From Costus lasius (Eukaryota; Streptophyta; Magnoliopsida; Zingiberales; Costaceae), in contig CM050447.1 in assembly GCA_027563935.2 (NCBI GenBank), positions 82,259,461 to 82,323,460 on the forward strand: a stretch of 64,000 nucleotides of DNA, written 5' to 3'. Below are positions 23,756-36,225 of this stretch, in pieces. The notes beneath the pieces are model-generated. The model was not told the DNA's origin and did not search any database. It saw only the letters and a program-made list of their open reading frames with translations. A program made the position numbers and the translations under genes. Numbering within the stretch: position 1 is the first letter of the stretch; the number at the start of each line of letters is the position of its first letter.

Positions 23756-24545
23756 ACAAGAGAAGTTAGATAAGCAATTTGGGAGATTTCTTGATGTTTT
23801 GAAAAAGCTTTACATTAATATACCATTTACTAAAGCTTTATCTCAAATGCCCATATATGCTAAATTTTTGAAAGAAATCTTGTCTAACAAAAGAAAGATA
23901 GAAAACTATGGTACTGTTTCTTTAATCGAAGAATGTAGTGCTGCTATTCAAAATAGGTTACCACCAAAATTGAATGATCCAGGTAGTTTCTCTATCCCAT
24001 GTTTTATTGGAAATATGGCTTTCGACCGAGCCTTATGTGATCTAGGGGCTAGTGTAAGTCTTATGCCTTTGTCTGTGTGCAGGAAATTGGACATGGGAGC
24101 TCTTAAGCCGACTATAATTTCTTTGCAGCTCGCCAATCGATTAGTAAAATATCCAGTAGGTATTCTAGAGGATGTTCCTAAACAAGTTGGTAAGTACTTC
24201 ATACCTGCTAATTTTGTGGTACTTGAAATGAAAGAGGATGTCAAGATTCCTATTATTCTAGGTAGGCCATTCTTAGCCACTGCTGGAGCCCTTATTGATG
24301 TAAGGAATGACAAACTTGCTTTAAGAATTGGCAATGATAAGATTGAGTTTGATTTGAATAATTCATTGAAAAAACCTGCTTATGCTAGTTCCTGTTGCAC
24401 TATTCAGTCCATTGATGACACAGTTTATGATGCTAGTTGTTTGTTTGATGATTCTTCTGCTGATGTTTCTTTTTCTGATTCCTTGGAAAATTCTTGTGAA
24501 AAAATTGATAGTCATGGTTTTGAGAATGATTTTGATGATTTTGAT
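23756..24545 (+). pseudogene. AT3 protease and acidic linker, truncated
   Basis: Linker (KLDKQFGRFLDVLKKLYINIPF), retropepsin with CDLGASVSLMP and IPIILGRPFLATAGA, then an Asp/Ser-rich linker. The frame is intact, but it runs into foreign sequence after DDFDD, before RT begins. Confidence 0.9.
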
Positions 24546-24677
24546 GTCAAGGACCTTGCAAGAATAGGAGACTACAATTGGGCTAAAGCAGTACACTCCT
24601 ATCTGAAGACTGAGGTGGCTGCTGCATTAAAGAAGAAGAAGCCATCTGGGATTAGTGGTTGTGCGATCATCATTTGC

Positions 24678-24757
24678 GTAAGTATCTTCAAATACATGAA
24701 TTGGTAATTTGCACAAGAACATGTGATTAACGTCATTTTATCTAATTTGTTGTGTAG
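24678..24757 (+). other. Intron in the Ulp1-type pseudogene
   Basis: 80 bp, begins GTAAGT, ends TTGTGTAG; removing it joins IIC and VWFYEH in frame, the order expected in this protein family. Confidence 0.7.
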
Positions 24758-24955
24758 GTTTGGTTCTATGAGCATTCATTATTGTATGCCGATAGTTAGG
24801 TGGTCAGTCAGTACCCACAACTATTCTGTTGGGCAAAAGTGAATGTACCCCGACGCAATACTTATTTCAAGAAGTGTCTTAAGATAGAGAAAGACACGAT
24901 ATGATGCATTTTACTCACCTACATTCATTTTAGTTATGTTTGTATGCTAACAATC

Positions 24956-24958
<3 letters not shown>

Positions 24959-25002
<44 letters not shown>
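24959..25002. repeat. (AT)n microsatellite
   Basis: About 21 uninterrupted AT dinucleotides. Confidence 0.97.
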
Positions 25003-25006
<4 letters not shown>

Positions 25007-25867
25007 TTTGACATTATTGAAGACAAAATCGATCGTGCGAGAGAGCTAGAAGGACGCCCTATAGAAGATGTTTTACCTACCTCCAACATCATTACACTTC
25101 TCCCCTGTGAGTATTATAATCTTTATGGAATTTGCTAGATGGTGCCCTATATCATTATACAATTTGGTGTTTATAAACTAAATCACAAAATTTGGTGTAG
25201 ATCAATGAAGAAATGGAAAGATTGAATGTAGAAATTAGCCGGCTCAAAGAGGAAATTGAGAAGAGAGAAATTGAGATAGATCATAATGTGCCCGAAATAA
25301 AAGATGAAGACAACATTCACTCTTCATCTGGTTAATTTAGAACAACAAATAGTTGAGGCTCATGATGAGAATTTGACACTAAAAGAACAACTACAAAAGT
25401 TGTCTTCAGTACGAGAAGAAGACACAGACACGGATATGGAAGATGCAGCAATGGAAGAACCTGAAGGTGGCAGTAGCCCCAAAGATCGCATTGGGAAGAA
25501 AATTGCCTAAGGGAAAAGAGTTAGAATGGCCTCATGGGCAGTAGTAAGCCCCTATACCCAAGAAAAGAAAAAAAAACAAAGACAGTGGAGGTGAGTGAGT
25601 GAACTGAATTGTGTATATGATTCTTAATATTTAGAACACTTTTGCGCACACTGTGGTTGTAGATGAATCAGCACCAGATATACATACTCTTGACAAGGTG
25701 AATGCATTTTTGTTGGTCATATATGATTCTTAACATTTTAAGATAGTCTTGCTTTCAATCTCTTACATGTTTGCATTTCAGTATAAAGACAGAACAGGCT
25801 ACTATGGTCTTTTTTTTAATCAAAGAAGAAGAAAGACCACAACTCGATCTCTTCCTGTCATGGGATA

Positions 25868-27042
25868 TGTTAATATTTAACGAAACTCGGCTTTAGAGAA
25901 TTGAGAAGTCCCATGTCGGAGATGCATGCGTACCCGTGATTATTTTCACGGCCGTGATTTCCCGAAAAATTCACAAAGAAAGAATTACGGGCATGCCGTA
26001 ATTATTTTCACGGCCATAATTTCTTAGCAAGAATACACAGAGAGAATTATGGGCATTCTGTAATTATTTTCATGACCATAATTTTATCCGCCAGGTTTGA
26101 GTTTGACTCGGTTTCTCGCTCTATTTGATTCTTTTTCACGCTGAATTTTGAGGGAAATCTATTCTAAGGGTGGAGAACTATATAAAGGAGCTTTGGAGTA
26201 ACTATTAGGACTTCTTGGCCAATTTTTTAGTGGGATTTGGTGAACAGGCGAAAACTAGGGCAAATGGTGGAGATTTTTTAATTCTAGTTGGAAAAGCTTG
26301 GTTTTTTGTGGCTGGCTGACGGCGATCGTCATCATGGAGTCTTGATTCTCATCTTTCTAAGTCAATTTCATATTTATTTTTTTTGCCAATTTGTAATCTA
26401 ATTATGGATGTTTATACCATGAACATGTATATCATGTCAGCATAATTATTTTATTCAGGATTTAGGGTATAACCCTCTATGTTTTCATGACTTAATTGTT
26501 TATTATCATCTTTTGAAGCAATTTACTCGTGTTTGATTCAATTATTGTTGTGCATATCACATGTCAATTACTGGTCATAATTTGCATGCTTTGAGACATT
26601 GCAAGAAGTACTGAGAGGTGAATTGCGACGTCAGATCTATAATATTTGAACAAGTTGATTTGAATAAGAGAGTAGTTTGAATCGGCTTGAGGGATTTTAT
26701 AGATTTGTCAAAGACTCATTGGGTTTATCTCGAGTAAATAACCACGAGAGTAGGGAATTAAGTCGGATAGACACCGGATTGTACTGCTTAGAGGGGGCAA
26801 TCTGTACATGCGGATAAATCCCCTTCAACATAGTAAATCCTTCTTAAGAAACTTTTAATTATAAAAAGTCATAGAACATAGTGTGGTGAACCCGAAATCC
26901 TGAATTTCCATCAAATCAATTACAACCAAAGTCTATTTTACTATTCCTTCTATTTAGTTAAGATAAAGTTCATTCTATTTTAGATCTGTGGGATCGATAT
27001 TTTTATTACTTTGATTTGTCCGTGCACTTGCGGAACACATCA
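25868..27042 (+). repeat. Solo LTR of a divergent Athila-like family (approximate ends)
   Basis: Interrupts the Ulp1-type gene between PVMGY and DDTIED. It has the family-like 3' end (TCCGTGCACTTGCGG, then AACACATCA), two or three palindrome units at 25932-26094, and no primer site or coding region next to it. Flanks GGATAT and GGTTAT may be a decayed target duplication. It is clearly different from the other LTRs in most of its length. Boundaries are uncertain by several bases. Confidence 0.6.
25932..26094. repeat. Palindrome units in the divergent solo LTR
   Basis: About 2.5 units of 65-67 bp, each with a spaced palindrome (ATTACGGGCATGCCGTAAT) and a short one (TTTTCACGGCCGTGATTT), separated by CACA(A/G)AGA boxes. 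The inner spacer differs from the main family (GCAT in place of CACTG). Confidence 0.8.
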
Positions 27043-27480
27043 TCGGTTATAATTCGATGATACCATAGAAGATTGAAGACGGTCTTGTAAAAAGATATGT
27101 AAGTATTGCAATTCAATTTTCAATTATATATAATTGTTTATTGTCTCTAACTCATATATGTAATGTTCATCAGCTTGAGGTGCTTAGATTCCATTTATCC
27201 ATTGTTTACAAGGCAAGCAAGGGCAAAGATATTGCTCAATGGTCATTGAGGTGGGCTGCTAATTGCCCAAAACAGTAGAAGTGCATGGACTGTGCGATAT
27301 TTATCATTAAATACATGGACTATTTATCATGCAATGAAGAATTCGATTTTAGCCAAGACGACATGCAAAGGTTTATGGCTCTTCTTGGTTTGGAGCTCTT
27401 TACTAGCATGCTGCTGTGAAAAGTGGGCAAAGGTATTCAACAAATGTTTTCATTTTTCTTTCATTTGTTATCTTATTGGT
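27043..27480 (+). pseudogene. Ulp1/C48 protease-type gene, catalytic part, broken
   Basis: After the solo LTR the gene resumes (DDTIED), a likely intron follows, then LEVLRFHLSIV, WSLRWAANCP and MDCAIFIIKYMDYLS followed by FSQDDMQRF. DCAIF matches the region around the catalytic Cys of C48 (SUMO-protease-like) peptidases, which usually read DCGVF or similar. A TAG lies just before it (near 27277) and a stop near 27417. Together with 24546-25867 this is one gene split by the LTR. Confidence 0.6.
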
Positions 27481-28240
27481 TGAAATGGTGCACATGATAC
27501 ACAGGTATGACTAGATCAAGGAAAATCTAGTTGATGTGGTACACAGGTTAAACTAGATCAGGGAAAATCTGGTAAGCTACAGTCATGAATAGCAACATCA
27601 GCTGAGTGGATTACTTACATCACTGATTTTCTTAAACTATAGGGAAGCTGACCTTGGGAGATGTTCAATTTTGCAGCTATGCATGCAGTATACTAAGGCA
27701 AGGTTTTGTTATTTATTCAATTTGTTATTCAATTGCTATCTTGATGCTTATCCTATATAGCCTCCTATCCTTCCTTTCTTTTCTTCCTCCCCCTCCTGCT
27801 ACCTCTTCTCTTCCTCCACTTCTTCCCTTCTCTGCTGCCCCTTCCTTCTACTCTTCCACTCCTCTCCCTCTACTCCATTGGCTGCTTGCCCACAATGCCA
27901 CTCTGCGCATGCTGCTTGCCGCTTGCCGCTTGCCACCCGCTGCTCATCACCCATTTCTCACAGTGCGCCACTCATCGCCACCCTCTACTTATCCCCACCC
28001 GCTGCTTGTTGCTCATCACCGCTCACCGCTAGCTGCACACCGCACATCTCCCGTTTGTCCCTCCCTCCCTACTGACGGTGCCTGGTGGTCGAGCTTCCCC
28101 GTGGGGACCCGATCCCCTGACAAGGTCGGGTGTGGGGTTGGGTTTTTTAACTTGGGCTCGGAGATCAGGTTGAAAGAAGCAGGGTCAAGGCAGATTTAGC
28201 AAAACCCAACCTTGACTCGCCCGTTTCCCATCCCTAGTCA
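27481..28240. other. Low-complexity CT-rich stretch with a hAT-like end
   Basis: 27494-27575 has two imperfect copies of a ~43-bp word around TAGATCA(A/G)GGAAAATCT. 27770-28070 is CT-rich with repeated CTGCTTGCCGC words; the 181-codon frame over it is Pro/Leu/Ser-biased and not a convincing gene. CCCGTTTCCCATCCCTA at 28220-28236 resembles the terminal sequence of hAT elements, with GGGTTGGGTT-type subterminal sequence before it, so a small hAT element may end at 28236; its other end was not found. Confidence 0.35.
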
Positions 28241-29539
28241 CATTCGATTCACATATGGCCTTGTGTGATAGGAAGTTGTGGGTTTACCTCTTATTTCCTA
28301 TACAATTTCACTAGCCTAGGATAAAGCCTACTAAATTTTGTGCCATGGGGTAGAAAATAGATGAATACTTATGGGTGTGCAATCAGATTGGCTTATTCGG
28401 TAATTATTGATTTACCAATTTTTTTGGTAAATTCGGTTTGGTTAATTCGATATCAGTATCAGTAATGATTTTTCTATAAATCAGTTATCATTTTGGTCGG
28501 TTAATTTTTTTTGGTTTAGTAAAAAACTAATTTATTGATTATAAATAATATAATAAATAAATAATAGTTTTTCCCAATTACTTATTATCCTGCTGCCCGA
28601 GACCCGAGTACTCATAAGTCCGTAACCCACTACTCGCTGCTACTCGAGTAGATGAGTAGTCAAGTGGCGACTGGCAAGTATCCGACTACATGTTTACCCG
28701 GCTTCCACTTATCGGATACCTAGTTACCTTCATGTCTTCATTGGCGAACTGGCAAACCCTAAGTCTTCTTCGAGTGATAGAGTTTTGAGTGGTGACTAAC
28801 AAACCTTAAGTCATACTTCTTCGACACTTCCCTGTTCGGCTGCTCCAGACTCCAGTGCTTGGCTACTCGCCTCTGCACTTCTTCAATCTTTACTCTAAGA
28901 GTCCAGTCTTCTCCGCCCTCCACTCTCTAAAGAACTAGTCTCCTGGCGGCCGGCGCTTACCTACTCTTGCAAAATTTGCCTCCTAGCGCACAACTGCACC
29001 TGCACACCTCCTACCGCTCATTTCACTCTATGTGCTGGTGCCAACTTCACTCTACAGTCTGATGAGAAACATTTTTGGGTTTATAAAATTTTGAATTTTA
29101 GCTTGTAGGAAGTAAGAATTCTCAAATCTCAGTATCATAAATTTACAAATAGACCAAACCTCAAATTAGGGTTTATATTCAAATCACAAACTAGCTTTAT
29201 GAAATTTAGAATTTTAGCTTGTAGGAAGTAGGAACTCTCAAATCTCATATTACAGATTTACAAATAGACCAAATCTCAAATTAGGGTTTATATTCAGATC
29301 ACAAATTAGCTTTATGACAATTGATATTTGATAGTCAAATCTCAAATTAGGGTTTATGTATTGAATTTTACAGAAATAAAATATTTACTTCTTCAATAGA
29401 TAGTACTCAGTAAAACATATTTGATTTTTCACAAAAGGTGTAATAATGACTTCTACATCCTTATCTTCCAATGTAAGTTTTTAAAAAATTCAAATTCAAA
29501 TGTTATTCATTTATTATTATTTTATAGTGTTATGCTTAT
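28241..29539. repeat. Spacer with a ~120-bp tandem duplication
   Basis: 28400-28560 is rich in GGTT/AATT words typical of subterminal transposon DNA. At 29075-29320 a ~120-bp sequence (GAATTTTAGCTTGTAGGAAG, ending near AATTAGGGTTTATATTC) is present twice in tandem, with a third partial copy of CTCAAATTAGGGTTTAT at about 29339. No gene seen. Confidence 0.6.
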
Positions 29540-31250
29540 GATTATATTTATGTTATAGATGCCAGAAAATGAAATACAATTATAAGAGATACAAGCAGCA
29601 CGAGAGATCTAAGAGAGAGAGGCACAACCAACCAGTGAAACACAAGGGGCAATTTCTATTTCAAAATCAACAAGAGATCTAAGAGAGAGAGAGGCACAAC
29701 CAACCATTGAAACACAAGGGGCAATTTCTATTTCAAAATCAAAAAGAAAAGTGAAACCAAGTTCAAAGGTATGAGACCATTATAGCAAGCATGTGAGTGT
29801 AGAAGTTTTAATTATTAGTAAATGCAAATAATGTGATAAGGAAATTAGAGCTAATCCAAAAAGTAATAGTACATCTGGACTTAGAAATCATAGAAGAATT
29901 TGTCAGAAATACTCATATAGTATTAGTTAACAAACTAAGCTCAACTTTAAGGTGGATTGTGGTGATAACAAATTATGTAATGCTAATATTTGGAAATTTG
30001 ACCAAAAACTTATTAGGAATGCATTAGTTTGAATGATCATTAATGATGAGCTTCCTTTTAAGTTTATTGAGAGTGAAGGCTTTAAACAATTACTTACAAT
30101 TGCATGCCCCAAATTCAAAATTCCATCACAATATACCATTTCACGTGATTGTTTGCAGCTTTACATGGATGAAAAATTAAAACTTAAGAAACTATTTCAA
30201 AATTCTTCATAAATGATTTCTTTGACAACTGACGCATAGACATCATTACAAATGATCAATTATATGTGTTTAATAGCACATTATATTGATGATGAGTGGA
30301 GGCTCAAAAGAAAATTCTAAATTTTTTCCTAGTTAATGATCACACTAGGAGGGGCATAGGCATATCTATCAAATTGCGCCTTCTTGACCAGGGGATTGAT
30401 AAGGTTTTTTGTATAACAGTTGACAATACTTGTAGCAACAATGTTGCCATTAATTATTTGAGAGATAAAATCATCAATTAGGGCTCTAGTATTGCACTTG
30501 AAAGATATGTTCATGTAAGTTGTATTGCTCACATCATTAACCTTATTATAAATGATGGGTTAAAAGATATAAGTAGTTTTCTCAAAAATTCAGCAATCAA
30601 TTCGCTACATCAGACAATTGTTATCTAAATTGAATATATTTAAAGAATGTATTGAGATTGAAAAAAAAATTTAATTCAAGGGTTTGTTTAGCTTGGATGT
30701 TTGTACTAGATAAAATTCTACCTACCTACTAGATAAATCTATCAAAGAGCCTTTGATAGATTTAAATGGTAGATCTTAATTTTTGCCATGATCTTATGAT
30801 GGAGGATGGGAGATATGGAGTGCTCAATAGTAGAGATCAGGAGGATGGTAAGAGAGCAATTAAGTTTTTGAAAATTTTTTATGATCATACACTTTAAGTT
30901 TCTGGTATTTCATATGTTACTTTCAACATTTTATTTGAAGAAATTACTGGTGTTGACAAACTTTTGACTAAGTTGCAGAAAAGTGAAGACTTAGGTTTAA
31001 GCATTGTGGCATTTGCTATGAGAGAGAAATTTGATAAGTATTGGGGTAATACCTCTAAGACAAACAAGTTAATTTACATGGTTGTTATATTGGATCCAAG
31101 ACTTATCTTTAAATATATTGAAGCAGAGCTTTGTACATTGTATGATCATCAGAAAGGTATGACAATGGCTGAGGAAGTAAAAACTACCTTGTTTGTGATT
31201 TTTAATGATTATAAGCATTTCAATACTTGTCAAAAAGCCTTTCAATAAAC
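29540..31250 (+). pseudogene. hAT-superfamily transposase with BED finger, broken
   Basis: Begins near 29561 (MPENEIQL). A BED zinc finger (CDKEIRANPKSNSTSGLRNH, then RRIC) is read at about 29815-29905. Next comes the hAT N-terminal helical region (LPFKFIESEGFKQL, CPKFKIPS), the catalytic region (FFLVNDHTRRGIGISI, VFCITVDNTCSNN, CIAHIINLI) and a C-terminal RNase H-like part (YWGNTSKTNKLIYMVVILDPR). Many stops and frameshifts and a missing stretch around 30610-30930 show that it is dead. A 73-bp tandem duplication sits in the N-terminal region (29600-29742). Terminal inverted repeats and an 8-bp target duplication were not identified. Confidence 0.85.
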
Positions 31251-32806
31251 TGATAATTCACAAGCTAAAATTATAGCGGTTGAGGACTCTAGTAGCACTG
31301 TAAGTTTTTGAACTACAGAAATTAGAAGGATGAGGGATATGCTAAAATGGAATAGGTTAGATTGGAAGGAGGGACAAATTCAAGACCATAGTTGGACCTT
31401 TTATAATTTGCTAAACTTATTCTTTTATTTGTAGAATTTTCAAACATGGGCTATGGGGCATGAAGACAATTGGTGTTAAGTGTTAAAATCTTTTTTTTAT
31501 TTATTTCTTTTGTGTAAGCACTTGTAAAATGTAATTATGTAAACTCATTATTTTCTTTGAAAATTTTTGAAATATGGCATAATGACAATAAGTTTTGAGA
31601 GTTATTAATATATCTTTCTTTTTAATTTTATAATTATAAGATATACATAATTGCTAATGATTAATTTGTTTTATTTTTTATTTTGTAATTTATTGGTTGA
31701 CATCATGGATGGCTAATAGCACATTGGCATGTTTGAATTTGGTTCATTGGATATAAACAGTGTGGTGTGGTGTTGGCGCATTGCTCCTATACTTGTGCTA
31801 TTGACACTTGAGAATTTTGTTTCAATTCTGAATTTCTTATGTTAATGACGACTATTTAAAAAGCAATGTTGATGTTATGTAGTTATGGACTTATTGTTAC
31901 TATTTTGTAAAATCACTTTAATTTATAATTATTTGAAATGAATATGAATTATAAATTTACATATTATTGTGATTCACAAATTTGTTTTGGAAGTGTCCAT
32001 AAACAGCAATAGAAAAATGAAATAAATGCCAAATTTTTTATTCTGGTAAGTTTTGATGGAGATACTAACATATTATAGCAAATACTTGTCTTGGTTGTTT
32101 ATAATTCCAGAAAATTTTGTCCAATTCTTTTCCCAGCACGTCAAAGCCTCCCTGCACATCACATTTGCTGGTGAACGATGCGGCTGCGACCGCTTAAGAT
32201 TTTTTTCCCAGTTTTCTTCTCTTATTACTTATTTACACTGTGCTTTAGTTGGTACACATATTTTCAGACGGCCTTACGGTACGGATTACGGATTAGGTCA
32301 ACCAAGCAATAATCACGCTTCCATTCATCCGTTATTTAACACCACACTCACACACGCACGTCTTGGAACACCGCGCTATCTGTACGATAACCGTCATCAA
32401 CTTATCTTTAATCACGACACGTTTCAAATCAACAACCCTCTAATATTTAAGTTTGATAGCACCATTCGTACTCAACTAGTTTGTATATATGACTTCTCTT
32501 CCCCCTACTACTTAACAAATAACCTTAAAATATACAAGATTAGTTTCTTAAATATTTTAATTACTAATAATAACATATTTACATGAATTTAAATATAAAA
32601 AAATATATAATGTTTTACTTTTATCCATTTATTTTATTTACTTTAATCCCTTTTTAAGAAATGTGTCTCTTTATTTATTTCCATGACATGTACTTTTTTA
32701 CTTTTAATTAATTAATTAATTAAACTCGTCAAAAGGGTGTTTGAAACGAGATGCCACCGTCCTAGATAGACTTTCCCACTATTTTAAATAGTTTGCATTA
32801 GGATAG
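31251..32806. other. Spacer, one doubtful reading frame
   Basis: Mostly AT-rich. A 177-codon frame at 32053-32586 (+) has no recognised motif; its middle (32140-32450) is less AT-rich than the surroundings, but I would not call it a gene. TTAATTAATTAATTAATTAA is at about 32706-32725. Confidence 0.4.
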
Positions 32807-32935
32807 GCTTTTTTTTTTTTTTTTTTTTTACATAGTCAAATAAAAGTGATGAAGGTGGGGCTCACGCCTGGGACCTTATTCATTCGTTCTTATTAATTGA
32901 ACTAACTAACATCAATATCATTTTGTACCCCTCCA
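32807..32935 (-). mobile_element. SINE-like insertion with poly(A) tail
   Basis: On the minus strand it has a tRNA-like A-box region (TTAGTTAGTTCAATTAATAAG), then a B-box-like stretch (GGCGTGAGCCCCACC), a short body and a run of about 21 A (plus-strand T run at 32810-32830). This is the order of tRNA-derived plant SINEs. Target duplications were not found, so the outer end is approximate. Confidence 0.5.
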
Positions 32936-34207
32936 AGGTTAACTAATAAATTTTAAAAAGGTATTAGTTAGCTTAGCTTAGTAAGGGCTTTGTTGTTCAC
33001 AATGTCTTCACGTTGAATTCTGTCTTCATCAATTACTTAGCCATTAAGATAGACTTCATCACATTTGGATTCTATCTTTTTAAATTTTCCTATATATTTA
33101 TTTATATTTTTTTAGATTTATTAGTTTTATCGACTTTATTATAATTTCAAAAATTTTAAATGGCTACTACTTGTAACCTTTAGTTTTATTTAATTTACTA
33201 TAATCTATTTCAAGTGATCTATGTTTGTTTATTTATTTCCAATAGATACGTTTTTTCTATTTTTAATTAACTAATTAAGTAATTAACTAAACTTGTGAAA
33301 GCTTATTGAAAAGAGGCTTCTTCACCAATAAATAAGGTCTCTCCTTCCAATTTAATTATTAGTTTTTTTTAGTCATACTATAATTTGGCAATTTTACTCC
33401 ATAACATTCATAGTAGGATAACTCTTTTATTAATAGTAAATATCGAATATATCAAATGTAACTAAAATGCAACATTCACAACAATTGTATTCATAGAATA
33501 GAATTAATATATAAGATATTTATTGTAATTAAATATCTAATATATATTTCTTAAAAATGAAAAGTCAAATATGCCATCTATACAAAAAATGAAAATCCCT
33601 ATTCTCAAATAATATGCAAAATTAAAATTTAAATATGATAATAATCTTGAAGGATATTCAAGATGCTCATCACCTCGTCCTTTTCTTTGATGCTACTAAA
33701 AACGTTAGTAATAGTGTAGCCTGACCCCAAAAATTAAGTAATTTAAAATAACTAATTTTTAATCATATTAATTAATGTGATTGACAAAAAGATCTACTAA
33801 TAGTAGAGCTAGCAATTTAGTCCAACAGGTCACAAACGGTCTCGTCAACCTGATGTGGACCTAAGTCCAATCTGAACTTGGATCCATTTATTAATTGGGC
33901 AGTTTTACTCAACTTGAACCTAACCCATTTATAAATAGGTTAATTGGATTAGACCTACATTACCTATTTAATTTATAAATATATAGATAAATATATAAAA
34001 ATAAAGATAAAATAAATATCATATATAGTAAAATAAATATCATATATATTAAAATATTTTAATATACCTTGCTTGTAATTGAGGATTACCAATTTGTATG
34101 TAGGTATCTGATGGCGAAGGTCTGAATTTCATCTAGAAAGACGATAGAGAAATCGCACCTTGAATCAATCACCTTCGTCGGCCCACTTGCTTGCTATCGC
34201 CTCCATC
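32936..34207. other. AT-rich spacer, nothing recognised
   Basis: No frame or motif of note. 33810-33960 has GTCCAA/GGACCTAAG-type words common in transposon ends but no paired terminus. Confidence 0.4.
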
Positions 34208-36225
34208 GGCCCGCTTGCTTGCGGTTGCCGCTCATCCCCAACATCCTCTGACTTGCATCATATTTGAATCTTTCTTTGGAGAATTCTCCAAACGAAATCG
34301 CGGGTGGATTATCGACAAATTATGGCATCTAAGACTTATCTTCCATCTTAGAGCGGCATTTAAAGGATATTTGACGAATATTGTGTAGGGTCATTTTGGT
34401 CATGTTTAATATGAATTGACATTTTCAAATTCATCTTAAATTAATAAGGCTTTTCTGTTTAATAGGTTCCAGCTTCCAATGAGCGCAAACACTCATTGTT
34501 AATTACCCCTGAAATCAGGGAATCTTTGATTAAGAAATCTATATAAGTAGATGGACAACATCATATAATTAGATAACAAAATAATTTATAAATTTTATAT
34601 CAATATATGGCTTATGAACGGCTTAAAATTTAAAGCAATCTTCATTAGTCAAAGAAAGACTTGTCGGCGAATGTCCAATTTTCTAAGAACATGTGGGTAT
34701 TTGTATACTCGGCCTTGATGGCTTAATAGTATCTGAATTTGACATATACTCGGCCCTTGATGGTTTGTGAGTATTTGGGTTTGAAAAGTACTCGGCCTCA
34801 ATAGATTATGAGTATTTGAATTTGATTTGTGCTCGGCTTTGATGGCTTATAAGCATTTGAAGTTGATTTGTGCTCGGCCCTATTGGCTTATGAGCATTTG
34901 ATTTGATTTGTGCTTGGCCTTAATGACTTGTGAGAATTTGAACTTGATTTGTACTCGGCCTTGATGGTTTGTGAGCATTTGGACTTCATATGTGCTTAGC
35001 CTTGATAGCTTATGAGCACTTGAATTTGATGTTGGAAAATATCCGGCTTTAATGACTTATTGGATATTTCAATTTTGAAGAATATCCGGCTTTAACGGCT
35101 TATTGGATATTTCATTTTGGATAATATCCTGACTTGACGGCTTATCGGATATCTCAATTTAGAAAATATCCGGCCTCAACGGCTTATTAGGTATTTGATT
35201 CTGAAAAATATTCGACCTCGATGGCTTATTAGATATTTTAATTTTGTAGAATATCCGGCCTTTGTTGGATATTTTAGTTTAGAAAATACCTGGCCGCAAC
35301 GGCTTATTAGGTATTTGATTCTGGAAAATATTCGACCTCGATGGCTTATTGGATATTTTAATTTTGGAGAACATCCGGCCTTTGTTGGATATTTTAGTTT
35401 AGAAAATACTCGGCCTCAACAGCTTATTGGGTATTTAAGTTTAATAAATATCCGGCCTTGTTGGCTTATTGGATATTTAAATTTGAAAAATATCCAGCAT
35501 TAATCGCTTATTGGATATTTAGTATGAGAAAAATATCCGACCTTAACGGCTAATTGGATATTTTAATTTAGAAAATACCCAACCTCAATGGCTTATCGGA
35601 TATTTAATTTTGGAGAATATCTGACCTTGACGGCTTATTGGATATTTTAATTTGAAAAATACCCAGCCTCAACGGCTTATTGGGTACTTAATTTTGGAGA
35701 ATATCTAGCCTTTACGGCTTATTAAATATTTTAATTTAGAAAATATCTGGCCTTAACGGCATATTGGGTATTTAATTCTGGAGAATATCCGGCCTTGACG
35801 GCTTGATAGATATGTCAATTTAGAAAATACCTAGCTTATTGGGTATTTGATTCTGGAGAATATCTGGCCTTGACGGCTTATTGGATATTTTAATTTTTGT
35901 AAAATATCTGGCATTAATGGCTTAGTGGATATTTTAATTTTGAGAAATATCCGGCCTTCACGGTTTAATGGATATTTAATATTTGGAGAATACCCAGCCT
36001 CAACGGCTTATTGGGTATTTAATTTTGAGAAATATCCAGATTTGATGGCTTATTGGATATTTTAATTTTTTGAATACCCGGCATCAATAGCTTATTGGGT
36101 AATTAAATTTGAGAAATATCCGGCCTTGACGGCTTAGTGGATATTTCAATTTTTTGAATACCCGACATCAACAACTTATTGGGTATTTAAATTTAAGAAA
36201 TATACGGCCTTGACGGCTTGGTGGA
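34208..36225. repeat. Minisatellite block, copy A (2018 bp)
   Basis: A ~500-bp unique lead (GGCCCGCTTGCTTGCGG, then a segment with ATATAAGTAGATGGACAACA) is followed from about 34700 by around 40 units of 38-45 bp. Each unit has the form arm, GGCCTTGACGGC, TTATT, arm, T/A-rich spacer. Arms are inverted repeats: TACTC/GAGTA, TGCTC/GAGCA, ATATCC/GGATAT or ATACCC/GGGTAT; the last two types alternate over much of the array. Degenerate units continue to about 36290. Copy B at 41849-43716 matches almost unit for unit, and A has one extra pair near its end. Reading frames across it are artefacts of the repeat. Confidence 0.9.

Larger units (their letters stand above)
20361..24545 (+). mobile_element. 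AT3: Athila-type element nested in AT2, 3' truncated
   Basis: LTR 20361-22453, primer site, gag and protease; the sequence changes to a Ulp1-type gene at about 24540-24547, in the acidic linker between protease and RT. RT, RNase H, integrase and the 3' LTR are absent. Five bases before the LTR are GGGGT, with no second copy visible. Gag and LTR match AT1. Confidence 0.9.
24546..25867 (+). pseudogene. Ulp1/C48 protease-type plant gene, first part, broken
   Basis: The protein reading DYNWAKAVHSYLKTEV, GCAIIIC, VWFYEHS is typical of the N-terminal part of plant Ulp1-like proteins often carried by Mutator-like elements. A clean GT-AG intron at 24678-24757 joins IIC to VWFYEH. Later parts include an (AT)n tract, a heptad-rich Glu/Lys segment (INEEMERLNVEISRLKEE, then LVNLEQQIVEAHDENLTLKEQ) suggesting a coiled coil, and an acidic tail. 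Stops (for example after YADS near 24798) show that it is dead. It is fused to AT3 at its 5' end by a deletion or rearrangement. Confidence 0.6.

Noticed and set aside
27654..28199. 181-codon proline- and leucine-rich frame
   Set aside because: CT-rich repeats with no domain, no related frame elsewhere, and composition explained by the DNA.
32053..32586. 177-codon frame in spacer
   Set aside because: No motif recognised. Kept only as a note; a database search would be needed to revive it.
35195..35503. Open frame of 102 codons with repeated IRP-WLIGY-type peptide, and a similar one at 42889-43077
   Set aside because: It is only the minisatellite read in a frame that happens to lack stops; unit lengths vary and break the frame elsewhere.
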